NCBI GenBank assembly: GCA_017461365.1
Contig: JAFTYG010000007.1
Location: forward strand, 1-46,122
Origin: Clostridia bacterium
GTDB taxonomy: Bacteria > Bacillota > Clostridia > Oscillospirales > CAG-272
Reading direction: 5' to 3'
DNA length: 46,122 nt
A model generated the notes under the pieces. The model saw nothing but the letters and a program-made list of their open reading frames with translations. It had not been told where the DNA came from and did no database searches. Positions 1 to 7,797 of the stretch are shown piece after piece (position 1 is the first letter of the stretch; each line of letters begins with the position of its first letter). Made by a program: the position numbers and the translations under genes.

Positions 1-20
1 AGTCTCGCATACGCTCGACA

Positions 21-39
21 GCTCCCTCCCGGAGGGAGC
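21..39. terminator. GC-rich hairpin, possible terminator
   Basis: A 7-bp stem (GCTCCCT with AGGGAGC) around a 5-nt loop, followed on the + strand by only CCTTTG. It may be a weak terminator of a gene left of the window or a repeat fragment. Confidence 0.35.
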
Positions 40-106
40 CTTTGACACAAAAACATTCTTCGCTAACCCTTTATTTGTTTTCTGTTTATCGGCAAAGCCT
101 ACTTGG

Positions 107-131
107 AACCCCGCCACTATGGCGGGGTTTT
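107..131 (+). terminator. Intrinsic terminator-like hairpin
   Basis: A 9-bp stem AACCCCGCC / GGCGGGGTT around a 5-nt loop, followed by a short T-tract. It would stop rightward transcription entering from the left edge. Confidence 0.55.
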
Positions 132-145
132 CGCCTTGCAATAAT

Positions 146-173
146 AAAAAGCCACGGACGACCGTGGCTTTTT
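146..173. terminator. Bidirectional terminator at the 3' end of the AraC gene
   Basis: A perfect 12-bp stem AAAAAGCCACGG / CCGTGGCTTTTT with a 4-nt loop. It has A and T tracts on both sides, so it can work in both directions. It overlaps the stop codon of the leftward AraC-type gene by two bases. Confidence 0.75.
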
Positions 174-1038
174 ATCTTATTCGATCCGCAGAGCCCTCTC
201 TATACTCCGTCGGAGTCATCCCGTACATATCCTTAAACATCCTGAAAAAATAATTCTCATACTCATACCCAACGCTTTCAGCTATCTGAGAAAGAGAAAG
301 CGACGTGTGCCGCAGAAGCATACGCGCAACGCTCATCCTGTGCCTGTGCACCACTCGCGAAAGCGACATTCCGTACTCCTTGTTGATTATCCTCGATACC
401 TGCTTCGAGCAAAGATGAAGCTCCTCTGCAATATCGTCTATCCTTATCTGCTCGGCATAATGCTTCGAAATATATTGGTCAAGCGTATTTATGTAATTTC
501 TGTATTTCAGATTTAACAGATCAGACCGCCCCTCGGGGAGCCGCAGACTCTTAAAAAAGGACATAAACAGGAGAGCTATAACGTGAGATGCGCCCTCGTT
601 CGTCCGCCCCGAGGCTATGACCGACGCGAGCTTTTCCATATAAAAGCGCATATCCCCGTCGATCTCAAACGCCGATATTCCCCTACCGAGCAACGCGCAA
701 ACATCACCGTATATGCCACCGTCTTTTTTCGGCGCGCTTTCGATAGCAAAAATAAGACAGTAGCCCTCCTTTGCCCATTCGCTGACGTAATGGTCTGTAG
801 CTGGCGGAATTATCACTGCCTTGTTCTCAAACACCCTCGCGCCATCCTCGGTAACTATCGATATACAGTCGTCGGGAACGAAAAAAAGCTCGTAAAATGA
901 ATGCTGATGGATACCGAGTAAAGCATCAGTCGCCGTCTTTCGCGCCATATGGTCGCAAAGCCTGAAGCTCGGTCTGTCGGCTATCACAGATATATGCACG
1001 TCCGATACGTCGGTCTCAAAAAGCAGCTCGTCAAACAA
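172..1038 (-). CDS. AraC family transcriptional regulator
   Basis: A 288-aa one-component regulator. Residues 1-170 look like the cupin-type effector-binding domain of this family (for example PATDHYVSEWAKEGYCLIF). Residues 185-285 carry the paired helix-turn-helix AraC domain: IDDIAEELHLCSKQVSRIIN, then LSQIAESVGYEYENYFFRMF with the conserved GMTPTEYR end. The start is TTG, chosen because a GGGGGTGA Shine-Dalgarno lies just upstream and no in-frame ATG occurs before the cupin region. It is divergent from the PnuC-like transporter gene, and each has its own sigma-A promoter in the 155-bp gap, so control of the transporter is a reasonable guess. The effector is unknown; a sugar or small metabolite is typical of the family. 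Confidence 0.88.
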   Translation of the reverse strand: MFDELLFETDVSDVHISVIADRPSFRLCDHMARKTATDALLGIHQHSFYELFFVPDDCISIVTEDGARVFENKAVIIPPATDHYVSEWAKEGYCLIFAIESAPKKDGGIYGDVCALLGRGISAFEIDGDMRFYMEKLASVIASGRTNEGASHVIALLFMSFFKSLRLPEGRSDLLNLKYRNYINTLDQYISKHYAEQIRIDDIAEELHLCSKQVSRIINKEYGMSLSRVVHRHRMSVARMLLRHTSLSLSQIAESVGYEYENYFFRMFKDMYGMTPTEYREGSADRIR

Positions 1039-1058
1039 AATATCACCCCCACGGGATT

Positions 1059-1087
1059 ATTATAATACAAACGCGCCGCTATTTCAA
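1059..1087 (-). promoter_or_regulatory. Sigma-A promoter of the AraC gene
   Basis: Read on the - strand: TTGAAA, 17-bp spacer, TATAAT, ending 21 bp before the TTG start. Both hexamers are near consensus. Confidence 0.7.
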
Positions 1088-1131
1088 TATAAAATCTGAA
1101 AATATTTCGAAAAAAATGTCTTATTTCTGCA

Positions 1132-1160
1132 TTGAATTATTTTTGTATTTGGATTATAAT
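1132..1160 (+). promoter_or_regulatory. Sigma-A promoter of the PnuC-like gene
   Basis: TTGAAT, 17-bp spacer, TATAAT, about 33 bp upstream of the ATG. The -35 boxes of the two divergent promoters are only about 45 bp apart, so one bound AraC dimer could affect both. Confidence 0.7.
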
Positions 1161-1193
1161 ACTGCCCGATAAGACTTGTGAAAGGCTGAAAAT

Positions 1194-1928
1194 ATGAAAA
1201 ACAAAAATCTTTATCTGCGGTATATCCCGATGTCCTTCGCGGCGGCTCTTATATTATTTTTCGCCGCGAAAAACGCGCTCTATCCCGCCGAGGGGCAACA
1301 GACCGAGCTCTGGTATCTGATATTTAAGACTATCCCCACCCTCGTCACGCTTGCGGTGCAGATACTTCTGATTGCCGCCAACCGTTACAGCTTTCTGCTC
1401 GGAGGGCTCAATTCCATCCTTTACGGCGTGGTCTATTTTATCGAGGGCGTACCCTTTTCGGCGGCGTTCGCCTTTCTCGTCTCTCTCCCAATTCAGATAT
1501 ATTCGTTTTTCCATTGGAAGAATAATACTAAGTCGGGGCAGGTCTCTCTCCGTTGGATGAGTACCAAGGGAAGGATCATCACCGTCGCAGCGACCGTAGG
1601 TATGTGGGCGATCTGCTATTTCTGGCTGTCAAGATATATGGTAATGAAGATACCGATGTGCGACACAATAACCTTCGCGCTCGGCGTAATCGTCACGGTT
1701 CTTTCGGCAAGAAGATACATAGAGTCGCAGTATCTCAGCTTTATATCAAGCTGTGTTTCCCTCGTTATGTGGATAGTGCTGACACTTCAGAACCCATCGA
1801 ATATAAACTACGCGATCATAGGCGCTTATAACCTCTACTGCATAGGACAGACCGCAGTCAATTGGACTCTGCTTTACGTTAAGGATAAAAAAGCAAAAGC
1901 AGCAGAAGAAAAAATAACGACTCAATAA
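1194..1928 (+). CDS. PnuC-like nicotinamide/vitamin transporter
   Basis: A 244-aa polytopic membrane protein with about seven hydrophobic segments, the size and topology of PnuC transporters, which move nicotinamide riboside or related vitamins by facilitated diffusion. The family-like stretch ANRYSFLLGGLNSILYGVVY (about residues 62-81) and the conserved Asn/Tyr-rich helix NINYAIIGAYNLYCIGQTA near the C-terminus support the call. The lysine-rich tail is cytoplasmic by the positive-inside rule. It is monocistronic, with its own promoter and a strong terminator just downstream. No riboswitch fits in the short leader, so control may come from the divergent AraC protein. Substrate is not determined: NR (PnuC), riboflavin (PnuX) and thiamine (PnuT) carriers share this fold. 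Confidence 0.75.
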   Translation: MKNKNLYLRYIPMSFAAALILFFAAKNALYPAEGQQTELWYLIFKTIPTLVTLAVQILLIAANRYSFLLGGLNSILYGVVYFIEGVPFSAAFAFLVSLPIQIYSFFHWKNNTKSGQVSLRWMSTKGRIITVAATVGMWAICYFWLSRYMVMKIPMCDTITFALGVIVTVLSARRYIESQYLSFISSCVSLVMWIVLTLQNPSNINYAIIGAYNLYCIGQTAVNWTLLYVKDKKAKAAEEKITTQ

Positions 1929-1935
1929 AAACTCA

Positions 1936-1962
1936 AGGGATGGCGCATCGCCATCCCTTTTT
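1936..1962. terminator. Terminator between convergent genes
   Basis: A 10-bp stem AGGGATGGCG / CGCCATCCCT with a 3-nt loop and five T's on the + strand. It ends the PnuC-like transcript and lies just past the stop of the convergent small gene. Confidence 0.75.
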
Positions 1963-1970
1963 ATGTCTCG

Positions 1971-2366
1971 TTATTCCTCGTCGTCATCATCGTGCTCATC
2001 AGACTCGTCTGACTCGGTCTCGTCGACAAGCTCCTCAAGCTCAAGCGCGATCGCCTCATGCTCCTTAGCACGTCTTTCCTCACGCGCAAGCTTCGTGCGC
2101 TCGATCTCGTCGCTCACCTTTTTGATCTTAGCCCTCACCTTGTCGATATTCTCGAGCACAGGGGCTATACGCTCAGCCTGAGAGACTCCCGTTTTCAACT
2201 GACGGTAAGTAAGCCTGCCGAGCATCTCGTATCCCTCGTCGCGCTTCGCCTCCAACGATTTGAGCTTCAAATGAAGCGCCGCAAGATCGGCGGCGTCTCC
2301 CGTCTCCTTCAGCGCTTTGTTTGCGGCGCGCTTTGCCGAGATCTTAAAAAGCTCCCAAGTTGCCAT
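1971..2366 (-). CDS. Small coiled-coil protein with acidic tail
   Basis: 131 aa, not recognised as a named family. Residues 1-100 are strongly helical with heptad-like spacing (ALHLKLKSLEAKRDEGYEML, VLENIDKVRAKIKKVSDEIE), and the last about 20 residues are almost all Asp, Glu and Ser. There is no signal peptide or membrane segment, so it is cytoplasmic. A strong GGGAGGAG Shine-Dalgarno precedes the ATG. It is divergent from spoVAC. The basic N-terminus plus acidic tail could mean a nucleic-acid or partner-binding clamp, but function is unknown. Confidence 0.7.
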   Translation of the reverse strand: MATWELFKISAKRAANKALKETGDAADLAALHLKLKSLEAKRDEGYEMLGRLTYRQLKTGVSQAERIAPVLENIDKVRAKIKKVSDEIERTKLAREERRAKEHEAIALELEELVDETESDESDEHDDDDEE

Positions 2367-2510
2367 TTTCTCCTCCCTTTTCTTAAATTTTTTCGGAAAC
2401 CCTTATCTGTAATTTATTATACACCAAAATATGCCAAAAGTAAATAGAGAATAAAAAAAGATTTAGAGGAAAAATTAAATATGACGTAAATTTTCTTTTG
2501 GGAGTAAAAT

Positions 2511-2963
2511 ATGAATATCGACAAAAAACAGTATAAAAAATATGCCGCCGCTCACGCGCCGAAATCGCCCATCCTGAAAAACTGCATCTACGCATTTTTC
2601 TTCGGAGGTCTTATCTGCGTTTTCGGTCAGGGGCTCGTTGACCTGTATAATAAAGTATTCGGTCTCATCCGCTCCGACGCATCCACACTGAGCTCTATAA
2701 CGCTTATCTTCATTGCCGTCCTGCTCACCGCCCTCGGAGTATTCGATAATATAGCGAGGAAAGCGGGTGCGGGTACTCTTGTTCCCATAACGGGATTTGC
2801 CAATTCTGTCGCTTCACCCGCTATCGACAGTCACGCCGAAGGTCTTATACTCGGCGTTGGAGCAAAAATATTCACCGTGGCAGGTCCCGTTTTGCTTTAC
2901 GGTACGCTTGCGGGAGCTATATACGGCGTGCTGTATTGGCTCGTCACCGTATTTGTCAAATAA
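2511..2963 (+). CDS. spoVAC: Stage V sporulation protein AC (SpoVAC)
   Basis: 150 aa, the same length as Bacillus SpoVAC. The protein is an inner-spore-membrane channel component that takes part in Ca2+-dipicolinate uptake during sporulation and release during germination. The diagnostic block GAGTLVPITGFANSVASPAI is present at about residues 86-105, followed by the SHAEGLILGVGAKIF helix. Three to four membrane segments are visible. Start chosen for the upstream TTGGGAG ribosome site. Unlike most sporeformers, no spoVAD or spoVAE follows; instead a convergent lipoprotein gene overlaps the stop by 8 bp. This implies that the rest of the spoVA set is elsewhere, or that this is a stand-alone paralogue. 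Confidence 0.9.
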   Translation: MNIDKKQYKKYAAAHAPKSPILKNCIYAFFFGGLICVFGQGLVDLYNKVFGLIRSDASTLSSITLIFIAVLLTALGVFDNIARKAGAGTLVPITGFANSVASPAIDSHAEGLILGVGAKIFTVAGPVLLYGTLAGAIYGVLYWLVTVFVK

Positions 2964-3444
2964 GCCGACGCGCAAGCCTTTCGTTCCCATCGGGATCGTC
3001 GGTCATCAGAAACACGACCGTCTCTCCCTCTCTCAGTACGCGGATATTCTGGCAGAGCGCGTAAAACTCCGTGTGTCTGAGAGCTACGCTGACAATATCG
3101 GCGCGTGCCCGACAAAGCTGTTCTATCCTTATGGCGTCGGTAGAAGAATAACAGCGTAAGACCGCTATCTCATACGGCGTTGCGAAAGACGATATGTAGA
3201 TAGAATAATCCTCTACCAGCGCAAAGCATTCGGCGGCATCCTCGCCGTAGAGTGCCTCGGCAAGAGTGTCGGACAGATAGCCCTCCTCGCCCTCAATGGT
3301 ACCCTTTGAATATATCACGCCTTCGGGAAGCGAGGGGCACGCCTCCATCAGCTCCGAAAGTATATCCCCCGTCGGGCGCTCCCCGCCACAGGAGCATAGC
3401 GACAAGCAAAGAGCGATAATTAAAATAAAACGAAAAAGCTTCAT
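2956..3444 (-). CDS. DUF4358-type lipoprotein
   Basis: 162 aa. A lipoprotein signal peptide with lipobox LCSC (Cys at about residue 19) is followed by a small soluble domain. The block FATPYEIAVLRCYSSTDA and the following helix IEQLCRARADIVSVALRH match the pattern of DUF4358 proteins of Clostridia (EIAVF..., then R...Q...F). Expected on the outer face of the membrane. Function is unknown; DUF4358 genes are frequent in sporeformers. Its 3' end overlaps the spoVAC stop codon in convergent orientation, which would make the two mRNAs complementary over 8 bp. Confidence 0.7.
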   Translation of the reverse strand: MKLFRFILIIALCLSLCSCGGERPTGDILSELMEACPSLPEGVIYSKGTIEGEEGYLSDTLAEALYGEDAAECFALVEDYSIYISSFATPYEIAVLRCYSSTDAIRIEQLCRARADIVSVALRHTEFYALCQNIRVLREGETVVFLMTDDPDGNERLARRLI

Positions 3445-3568
3445 AAAAAACCACCTCGGTTAAGTTTATGAAGCCTTTTTGCTTTTGAGCACCGAAAAAT
3501 AATGCAAAATCTAAAATCGATGTAGCGTCTCACCATTTGCCACGGGATAAAAACGAAAAGCAGATTTC

Positions 3569-3706
3569 AAATTGGAGTTTGTCGGGGAGTTGATATACTC
3601 GCACAGACTTAAATCTGTGCAAAATGAAACTCAAAGCCTTCCCCCACAGGGGAAGGCTTTTTGGTTAGTTTTCCCACCGATACAAACTGCTCGACAAACT
3701 CAAATT
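3569..3706. repeat. Nested inverted-repeat element with internal terminator
   Basis: Outer arms of about 15 bp (GAGTTTGTCG type at 3569-3586 and its complement at 3692-3706) enclose a 20-bp near-palindrome at 3601-3620 (one mismatch) and a perfect 12-bp GC-rich hairpin at 3633-3660 that ends in T's. The hairpin can act as a terminator. The overall form, long arms around inner hairpins, resembles a small palindromic (MITE-like) element; no ORF fits in it. Confidence 0.55.
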
Positions 3707-3734
3707 CATGTTTCGAATTAAAAAATCACCTCAA

Positions 3735-3763
3735 TTGTGCATTGTGCATTTTGCATTGTGCAT
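3735..3763. repeat. Short tandem TTGTGCATT-type repeats
   Basis: Three to four imperfect copies of a 9-10 bp unit (TTGTGCATT, TTTTGCATT) just downstream of the sugar transferase stop. Low-complexity DNA, probably replication slippage. No function suggested. Confidence 0.6.
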
Positions 3764-3768
3764 TTATC

Positions 3769-4359
3769 CTACTTTCCCCCCATAGCTCCGAGCACTGTCC
3801 GTAACACTATCCCCGTGTCTCTGCCCAAGCTCACCTCGCGCGCATACCTTGCGTCAAATCTCGCCTTATCTATATCCGATACGCTGTCCCGTCCGCTGAC
3901 CTGCGCAAGCCCCGTTATCCCCGGGCGCAGACGGTAAACTCCGCATCTTCGCCTCAGCTCGTGTATCTCCCCCTCCTCCTCAATGAGTGGACGAGGGCCC
4001 ACAAGACTCATATCTCCCCTGAGCACGTTGAAAAGCTGTGGCAGCTCGTCAAGACTGCTCCGCCGCAAAAATCTTCCCACGGGCGTAATATAACGCTCGC
4101 TGTCAGAAAAAGACGACTTTGGACAGCTCTGCGGAGCATATCTGTACATCGTCCTGAATTTATAACAGGTAAAAACTCTCCCGTCCTTTCCGACACGCCT
4201 CTGTCGGAATATCGCGCCGCCCTCCGAGGTCATACATATGATAAGCGCCACCGCGCACATAGGTATAAAAAGGAAAAATAAAAGCAACGTCGAAAAAAAT
4301 ATATCAAGGGCTCTCTTAAAAAAAAGATACCCGCCGCTCTTTCCGAATGACATCATCAC
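3769..4359 (-). CDS. Bacterial sugar transferase (PglC/WcaJ catalytic domain)
   Basis: 196 aa, the size of minimal PglC-type phosphoglycosyl transferases. These move a sugar-1-phosphate from a nucleotide sugar to undecaprenyl phosphate, the first membrane step of capsule, exopolysaccharide or glycan synthesis. One N-terminal membrane helix (about residues 14-43) precedes the catalytic part. Hallmarks are [20 protein letters not shown], the [20 protein letters not shown] block with the catalytic DE pair, and GPRPL followed by [16 protein letters not shown]. The start is one of three consecutive codons (GTG-ATG-ATG). It stands alone here; partner glycosyltransferases are not in the window. Confidence 0.92.
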   Translation of the reverse strand: MMMSFGKSGGYLFFKRALDIFFSTLLLFFLFIPMCAVALIICMTSEGGAIFRQRRVGKDGRVFTCYKFRTMYRYAPQSCPKSSFSDSERYITPVGRFLRRSSLDELPQLFNVLRGDMSLVGPRPLIEEEGEIHELRRRCGVYRLRPGITGLAQVSGRDSVSDIDKARFDARYAREVSLGRDTGIVLRTVLGAMGGK

Positions 4360-4471
4360 ACCCCCACATTAGGATGTGTAATTTACATTATTTTAACACA
4401 CAGAAGTTGATTTTTCGGTAAAAATGTGCTAATATATAATCACAGTAATTATTGGCATCGGGAGAAAGACC

Positions 4472-5413
4472 ATGGTAATTTTTTCGGTCATCGTTATCCT
4501 CATACTCTTGTTTTGGTTTACTTTCGGATACGTATGCTTTTCAAGCGCGAACCGCCGAAGAAAAAGCCGCATATCCGAAAGAAACGACTTCTGCGGCGGC
4601 GGAGACATCCCAGAGGCGTCAAAGCGTAAATTAAAGGAATGCAGAAATTGGATAGATGAAAGCCGCTACGAGCCCATATATATCACCTCAAAGGACGGAA
4701 AAAGGCTCTTTTCAAAGCTCATCGCGCAAGACGGAGAAGCCAAAGGAACGGTTATCTTCGTTCACGGCTATCATTCCTCCGCAAGACGCGACCTTGCAAT
4801 ACAGGCAAAAAGCGCCTACGACGGCGGATATAATATTCTGCTCATCTGCCACCGCGCACACGGCATAAGCGAAGGCAAATACATATGCTTCGGTGCAAAG
4901 GAAAGATGGGACGTCCTTCTGTGGACGGAATATATAAACAACCGCTTTCCGAGCCTGCCGATAGCGCTTTTCGGGCTTTCCATGGGAGCGGCGACCGTTA
5001 TGATGGCGTCCGAGCTCTCTCTTCCCGAAAGCGTAGCCTGCATACTTGCCGACTGCGGCTTTACATCTCCGCGTGAGATAATCGGAAATACTCTGCGGTA
5101 CAAGCACAAAATAATAATTTACCCAACAATATTCTTTATGAATTTCTGGAGCATACTCTTGGCAAAATTCAACTATAACGAAATCTCCACGCTGAAAACT
5201 CTGACAAACAATACGCGCCCACTGCTCCTCATCCACGGCGAACGCGACGCGTACGTTCCCACAGAAATGTCAAGGCGAAACGCCGAGGTACGCCCCGAGC
5301 TTACAGAGCTTTTCACCGTCCCCGAGGCAAAGCACGCGCAGGCGGTGTATTTCGATACTGACGGGTATGTTAAAAAGGAATTGGAATTTCTGGATAGAAA
5401 TATGAGGTCGTAA
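4472..5413 (+). CDS. Membrane-anchored alpha/beta hydrolase
   Basis: 313 aa. An N-terminal hydrophobic helix (residues 2-24) anchors a serine-hydrolase domain. Visible hallmarks are VIFVHGYHSSARRD near the oxyanion hole, the nucleophile elbow GLSMGA (Ser catalytic), a late Asp in LLIHGERDAYVP, and His in PEAKHAQA. The closest general type is the serine aminopeptidase/BAAT-like group (S33 related). The protein is a paralogue of the one at 20427-21434, sharing SEGxYIxFGxxER and the SMGAATVxMA...LSLPE...ADCGFTSP region. Substrate unknown; an esterase or peptidase acting at the membrane is likely. Confidence 0.85.
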   Translation: MVIFSVIVILILLFWFTFGYVCFSSANRRRKSRISERNDFCGGGDIPEASKRKLKECRNWIDESRYEPIYITSKDGKRLFSKLIAQDGEAKGTVIFVHGYHSSARRDLAIQAKSAYDGGYNILLICHRAHGISEGKYICFGAKERWDVLLWTEYINNRFPSLPIALFGLSMGAATVMMASELSLPESVACILADCGFTSPREIIGNTLRYKHKIIIYPTIFFMNFWSILLAKFNYNEISTLKTLTNNTRPLLLIHGERDAYVPTEMSRRNAEVRPELTELFTVPEAKHAQAVYFDTDGYVKKELEFLDRNMRS

Positions 5414-5433
5414 ATACAAATTTGAATGGAAAT

Positions 5434-5673
5434 GGGGATGAGTCATTAAAGTGTGACTCATCCCCTTGCTTTTGCAGATTTTAAGCCTCAAATTTGAGGT
5501 TGTCTTTTTCGCTTACGCCTATTTCGCTGTTAGCGAAATGTGATATGTTCGCACACATATTGTCGTAGGGACCGCAAGAACAGAGTTCTTGCCTTTTTGC
5601 GTAAGCGAAAAAGATAAACCCCAAAAACTCCAACATAGCAAAGGGCTAAGTCACGTTCAAATGACTTAGCCCC
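5434..5673. repeat. 240-bp imperfect palindrome with terminal hairpins and branched core
   Basis: Each end carries a hairpin of the same family: a 12-bp stem at 5434-5465 (GGGGATGAGTCA) and an 11-bp stem at 5643-5672 (related, inverted). Inside, a perfect 16-bp stem pairs 5503-5518 with 5599-5614, with four further pairs outside it (5498-5501 with 5617-5620). It encloses three hairpins (5521-5539, 5543-5560, 5574-5592). The end hairpins may serve as terminators for the two convergent genes. The two halves are alignable inverted copies over about 75 nt, as expected for a mobile palindromic element or a structured RNA. Confidence 0.7.
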
Positions 5674-5681
5674 ATTTATAT

Positions 5682-6803
5682 TTAAAACACTATATTCACC
5701 CCGTTGACCTCAACGTCATCGTCGGCTCTTATCATTATATACTTTACCCCGTCGATAATACGCGTCTCGACAAGGTCGCTGTGCCCCGCATTGACCTTTA
5801 TAGTCACCTCTGGAGTCTTGACCTTCAAGGCAGGCTCGGTCACGTTCTTGGGATTTATCTCGGCGCTCTCGCCAAACTCCTCGGCGTACTTCTCCTCAAA
5901 GCTCGTCACCCTCTCCTCGGGAACTCCGCAGTATCTCAGCATATCCGCCGCGTCGCTCTTGCTCATAACAAGGGGAGCTTCTATCTTCTGCTCCTTGTGC
6001 TCGGCTATCATCTGATTTACCTGACTGTACACCGAACGAACGACCTTCATACTGCAATCCTCTTCCATAGAGCTCTGCAAAATACTTCCGAACGTGTCCT
6101 TCTGCTCTGCGGCGGGCTTTGACGGAAGTGCCGAAGAAAAGAGCGCGTCGACAACCGCCTCATGGCTGTCGCAAAGACTCTTTGTGTAATAAAGCGCCCC
6201 GTAGATATTCGCCCCGTGGTCCTCAAACGCGGGGAACATAAATCCGAGCTCGGGAGCGGAAAGCATCGTGTCGGCGCAAACAGTGCGGAAGCAGTTACCG
6301 GGAACGTAATAGCTCAGAGCCGCCTTTCCCGAGCGCACGGGACACACCGCGCAAACGATATATGAAAATACCTCGCCCGACTCACCCTTTTCTCCGTCGG
6401 CAGAATATGTAAATACGTCATATCTATCGTGAGCAAGCAGTATAACGTAATTTCCGTCGAACTCGTACGATGATATTATCTTTTCATACAGCTTGTCAAC
6501 GAGAGAGCTGTCGCGAAGCTCGGTGCTTCGCAGATCGGTAAGCAGCTTGTGCGCGTCGCTCTCCATTACATCCTTTGCCGAAAAATCTATCTCAAGAAGG
6601 TTTCTTCCGATATTTCCCGAAAGCGTCTTTTTGAGCACCGACAGAAGTCCGTCGGCATCATCCTCCTGCATAAGACCAAGGCTCTGATCAAACTTTGAGA
6701 TGACCTCCTTCTGCTCGTTTACAAAACAGCCGCATATACGGCTTATATTACTTTTTTCCTTGCGGTATCTTATCCGCAGCTCTGCAATTTCCTTTTCTAT
6801 CAT
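5682..6803 (-). CDS. DUF4317 family protein
   Basis: 373 aa, matching the length of DUF4317 proteins of Firmicutes. The N-terminal signature ISRICGCFVNEQKE and the following KKTLSGNIGRNLLEIDF block are typical. There is no signal peptide or membrane helix, so the protein is cytoplasmic. The C-terminus ends in a beta-rich stretch with several EV/IKV repeats. Function is unknown in the family. Start chosen for an upstream GAGG site; it is a single-gene unit ending at the palindromic element, with a hairpin at 5643-5672 that would stop its transcript. Confidence 0.85.
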   Translation of the reverse strand: MIEKEIAELRIRYRKEKSNISRICGCFVNEQKEVISKFDQSLGLMQEDDADGLLSVLKKTLSGNIGRNLLEIDFSAKDVMESDAHKLLTDLRSTELRDSSLVDKLYEKIISSYEFDGNYVILLAHDRYDVFTYSADGEKGESGEVFSYIVCAVCPVRSGKAALSYYVPGNCFRTVCADTMLSAPELGFMFPAFEDHGANIYGALYYTKSLCDSHEAVVDALFSSALPSKPAAEQKDTFGSILQSSMEEDCSMKVVRSVYSQVNQMIAEHKEQKIEAPLVMSKSDAADMLRYCGVPEERVTSFEEKYAEEFGESAEINPKNVTEPALKVKTPEVTIKVNAGHSDLVETRIIDGVKYIMIRADDDVEVNGVNIVF

Positions 6804-6928
6804 AGCATCCTCGTAAAAATTTATTTTCGTGCCCCACTATTTTATCACATTTTCTTTTTTATTTCAAGTATAAATTTCTATCAAAGACAAAAAATAGTTA
6901 TGAGTAAAAATACTAAGGAGGACAGATA

Positions 6929-7375
6929 ATGAATACTCATAACAAAGCGACGGCAGAGCTCCTTTCCGAGCTCTACAAAAACATGAAGATGGGAGCTGAC
7001 TCCATCGTCAACATCAGCTCAAAGGTAACCGAGGGCGAGCTCAGAGACGAGCTGACGCGAGAGCTCGACACCTATGAGGAATTTGCAAAAAAGACAAGCA
7101 AGCTCATCTATGAGGGCGGAGATACCCCCGAGGAAAAGAATATTATGTCCAAAATGGCGTCAAAGGTCGGCATGGCGATGAATACGCTTACAGACTCCTC
7201 CGAGAGCCATATAGCGCAGATGATGATAGAGGGCTCTACTATGGGCATCACCGAAAACAGAAAGCTCATCAGCAAATTTGAGGATCAGAACGTAAGCCCC
7301 GAAGCCATGATGCTTGCGCGCGACAGCGTCAAATTTATGGAGGACAGCGTCGAAAGACTCAAAAAATTTCTTTAA
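6929..7375 (+). CDS. Small all-helical protein, possibly ferritin-like bundle
   Basis: 148 aa, not assigned to a named family. Long amphipathic helices without breaks suggest a four-helix bundle, similar in appearance to DUF2383/ferritin-like proteins, with scattered Glu and His but no clear metal motif. It is soluble and Met-rich (SKMASKVGMAMN, HIAQMMIEGSTMG). A perfect AAGGAGG Shine-Dalgarno suggests strong expression. It is monocistronic with a strong terminator. Confidence 0.6.
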   Translation: MNTHNKATAELLSELYKNMKMGADSIVNISSKVTEGELRDELTRELDTYEEFAKKTSKLIYEGGDTPEEKNIMSKMASKVGMAMNTLTDSSESHIAQMMIEGSTMGITENRKLISKFEDQNVSPEAMMLARDSVKFMEDSVERLKKFL

Positions 7376-7392
7376 AACGAATATTCAACACG

Positions 7393-7440
7393 GAAGCGTG
7401 AACAAAAGCAACGTATTTTTGTTCGCGCTTCGTTTTTTGT
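7393..7440 (+). terminator. Intrinsic terminator
   Basis: A 15-bp stem (7393-7407 with 7417-7431, one G-T wobble), followed by GTTTTTTGTTGTTTTTT. It ends the helical-protein transcript ahead of the hydrogenase operon. Confidence 0.8.
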
Positions 7441-7453
7441 TGTTTTTTACATA

Positions 7454-7482
7454 TTGATTTATTCGGCGTTTTATGCTATAAT
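7454..7482 (+). promoter_or_regulatory. Sigma-A promoter of the hydrogenase operon
   Basis: TTGATT, 17-bp spacer, TATAAT with an extended -10 TG two bases upstream. It lies about 60 bp before the first gene and appears to serve all five genes to 12351, since no promoter or terminator is seen between them. Confidence 0.7.
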
Positions 7483-7545
7483 GTAAATAGCGTAATATAC
7501 TCAAACACAGGCTGACCAAAAAAATCAGATCGAGAGGAAAATATT

Positions 7546-7797
7546 ATGATAAACATTACAGTTTGTATCGGAAGCTCCTGCCATATAAAGGGATCGCACA
7601 AGGTCGTCGAAGGTCTTAAAAATCTGATAGCTGAAAACGGTATCGGGGATAAGGTATCGATCGGCGGTACTTTTTGTATGGGCGAATGTCAGAGAGGCGT
7701 TTGCGTAAGCATTGACGACACGGTGTTCTCGGTTTCTCCCGAAACGGTCGGAGACTTTTTCAAGGACGAGATACTCACGAGGGCAAACCTATGCTGA
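7546..7797 (+). CDS. Thioredoxin-like [2Fe-2S] ferredoxin, NuoE/HymA type (first copy)
   Basis: 83 aa. Four cysteines in the order CIGSSC ... CMGEC fit the thioredoxin-like [2Fe-2S] fold found in NuoE-type subunits of complex I and of NAD-linked [FeFe] hydrogenases. Such subunits carry electrons between a flavin or ferredoxin partner and the hydrogenase. It overlaps the next gene by 7 bp; that gene encodes a homologue sharing the GSSCHxKGS start, so the pair arose by tandem duplication. The protein is cytoplasmic. It may also be a signalling ferredoxin rather than a catalytic subunit, since no NuoF-like flavoprotein is present. Confidence 0.85.
   Translation: MINITVCIGSSCHIKGSHKVVEGLKNLIAENGIGDKVSIGGTFCMGECQRGVCVSIDDTVFSVSPETVGDFFKDEILTRANLC

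Noticed and set aside
3735-3763. Possible CRISPR-like repeats
   Set aside because: The units are only 9-10 bp, contiguous and without spacers; no cas genes are present. No CRISPR array was seen anywhere in the window.
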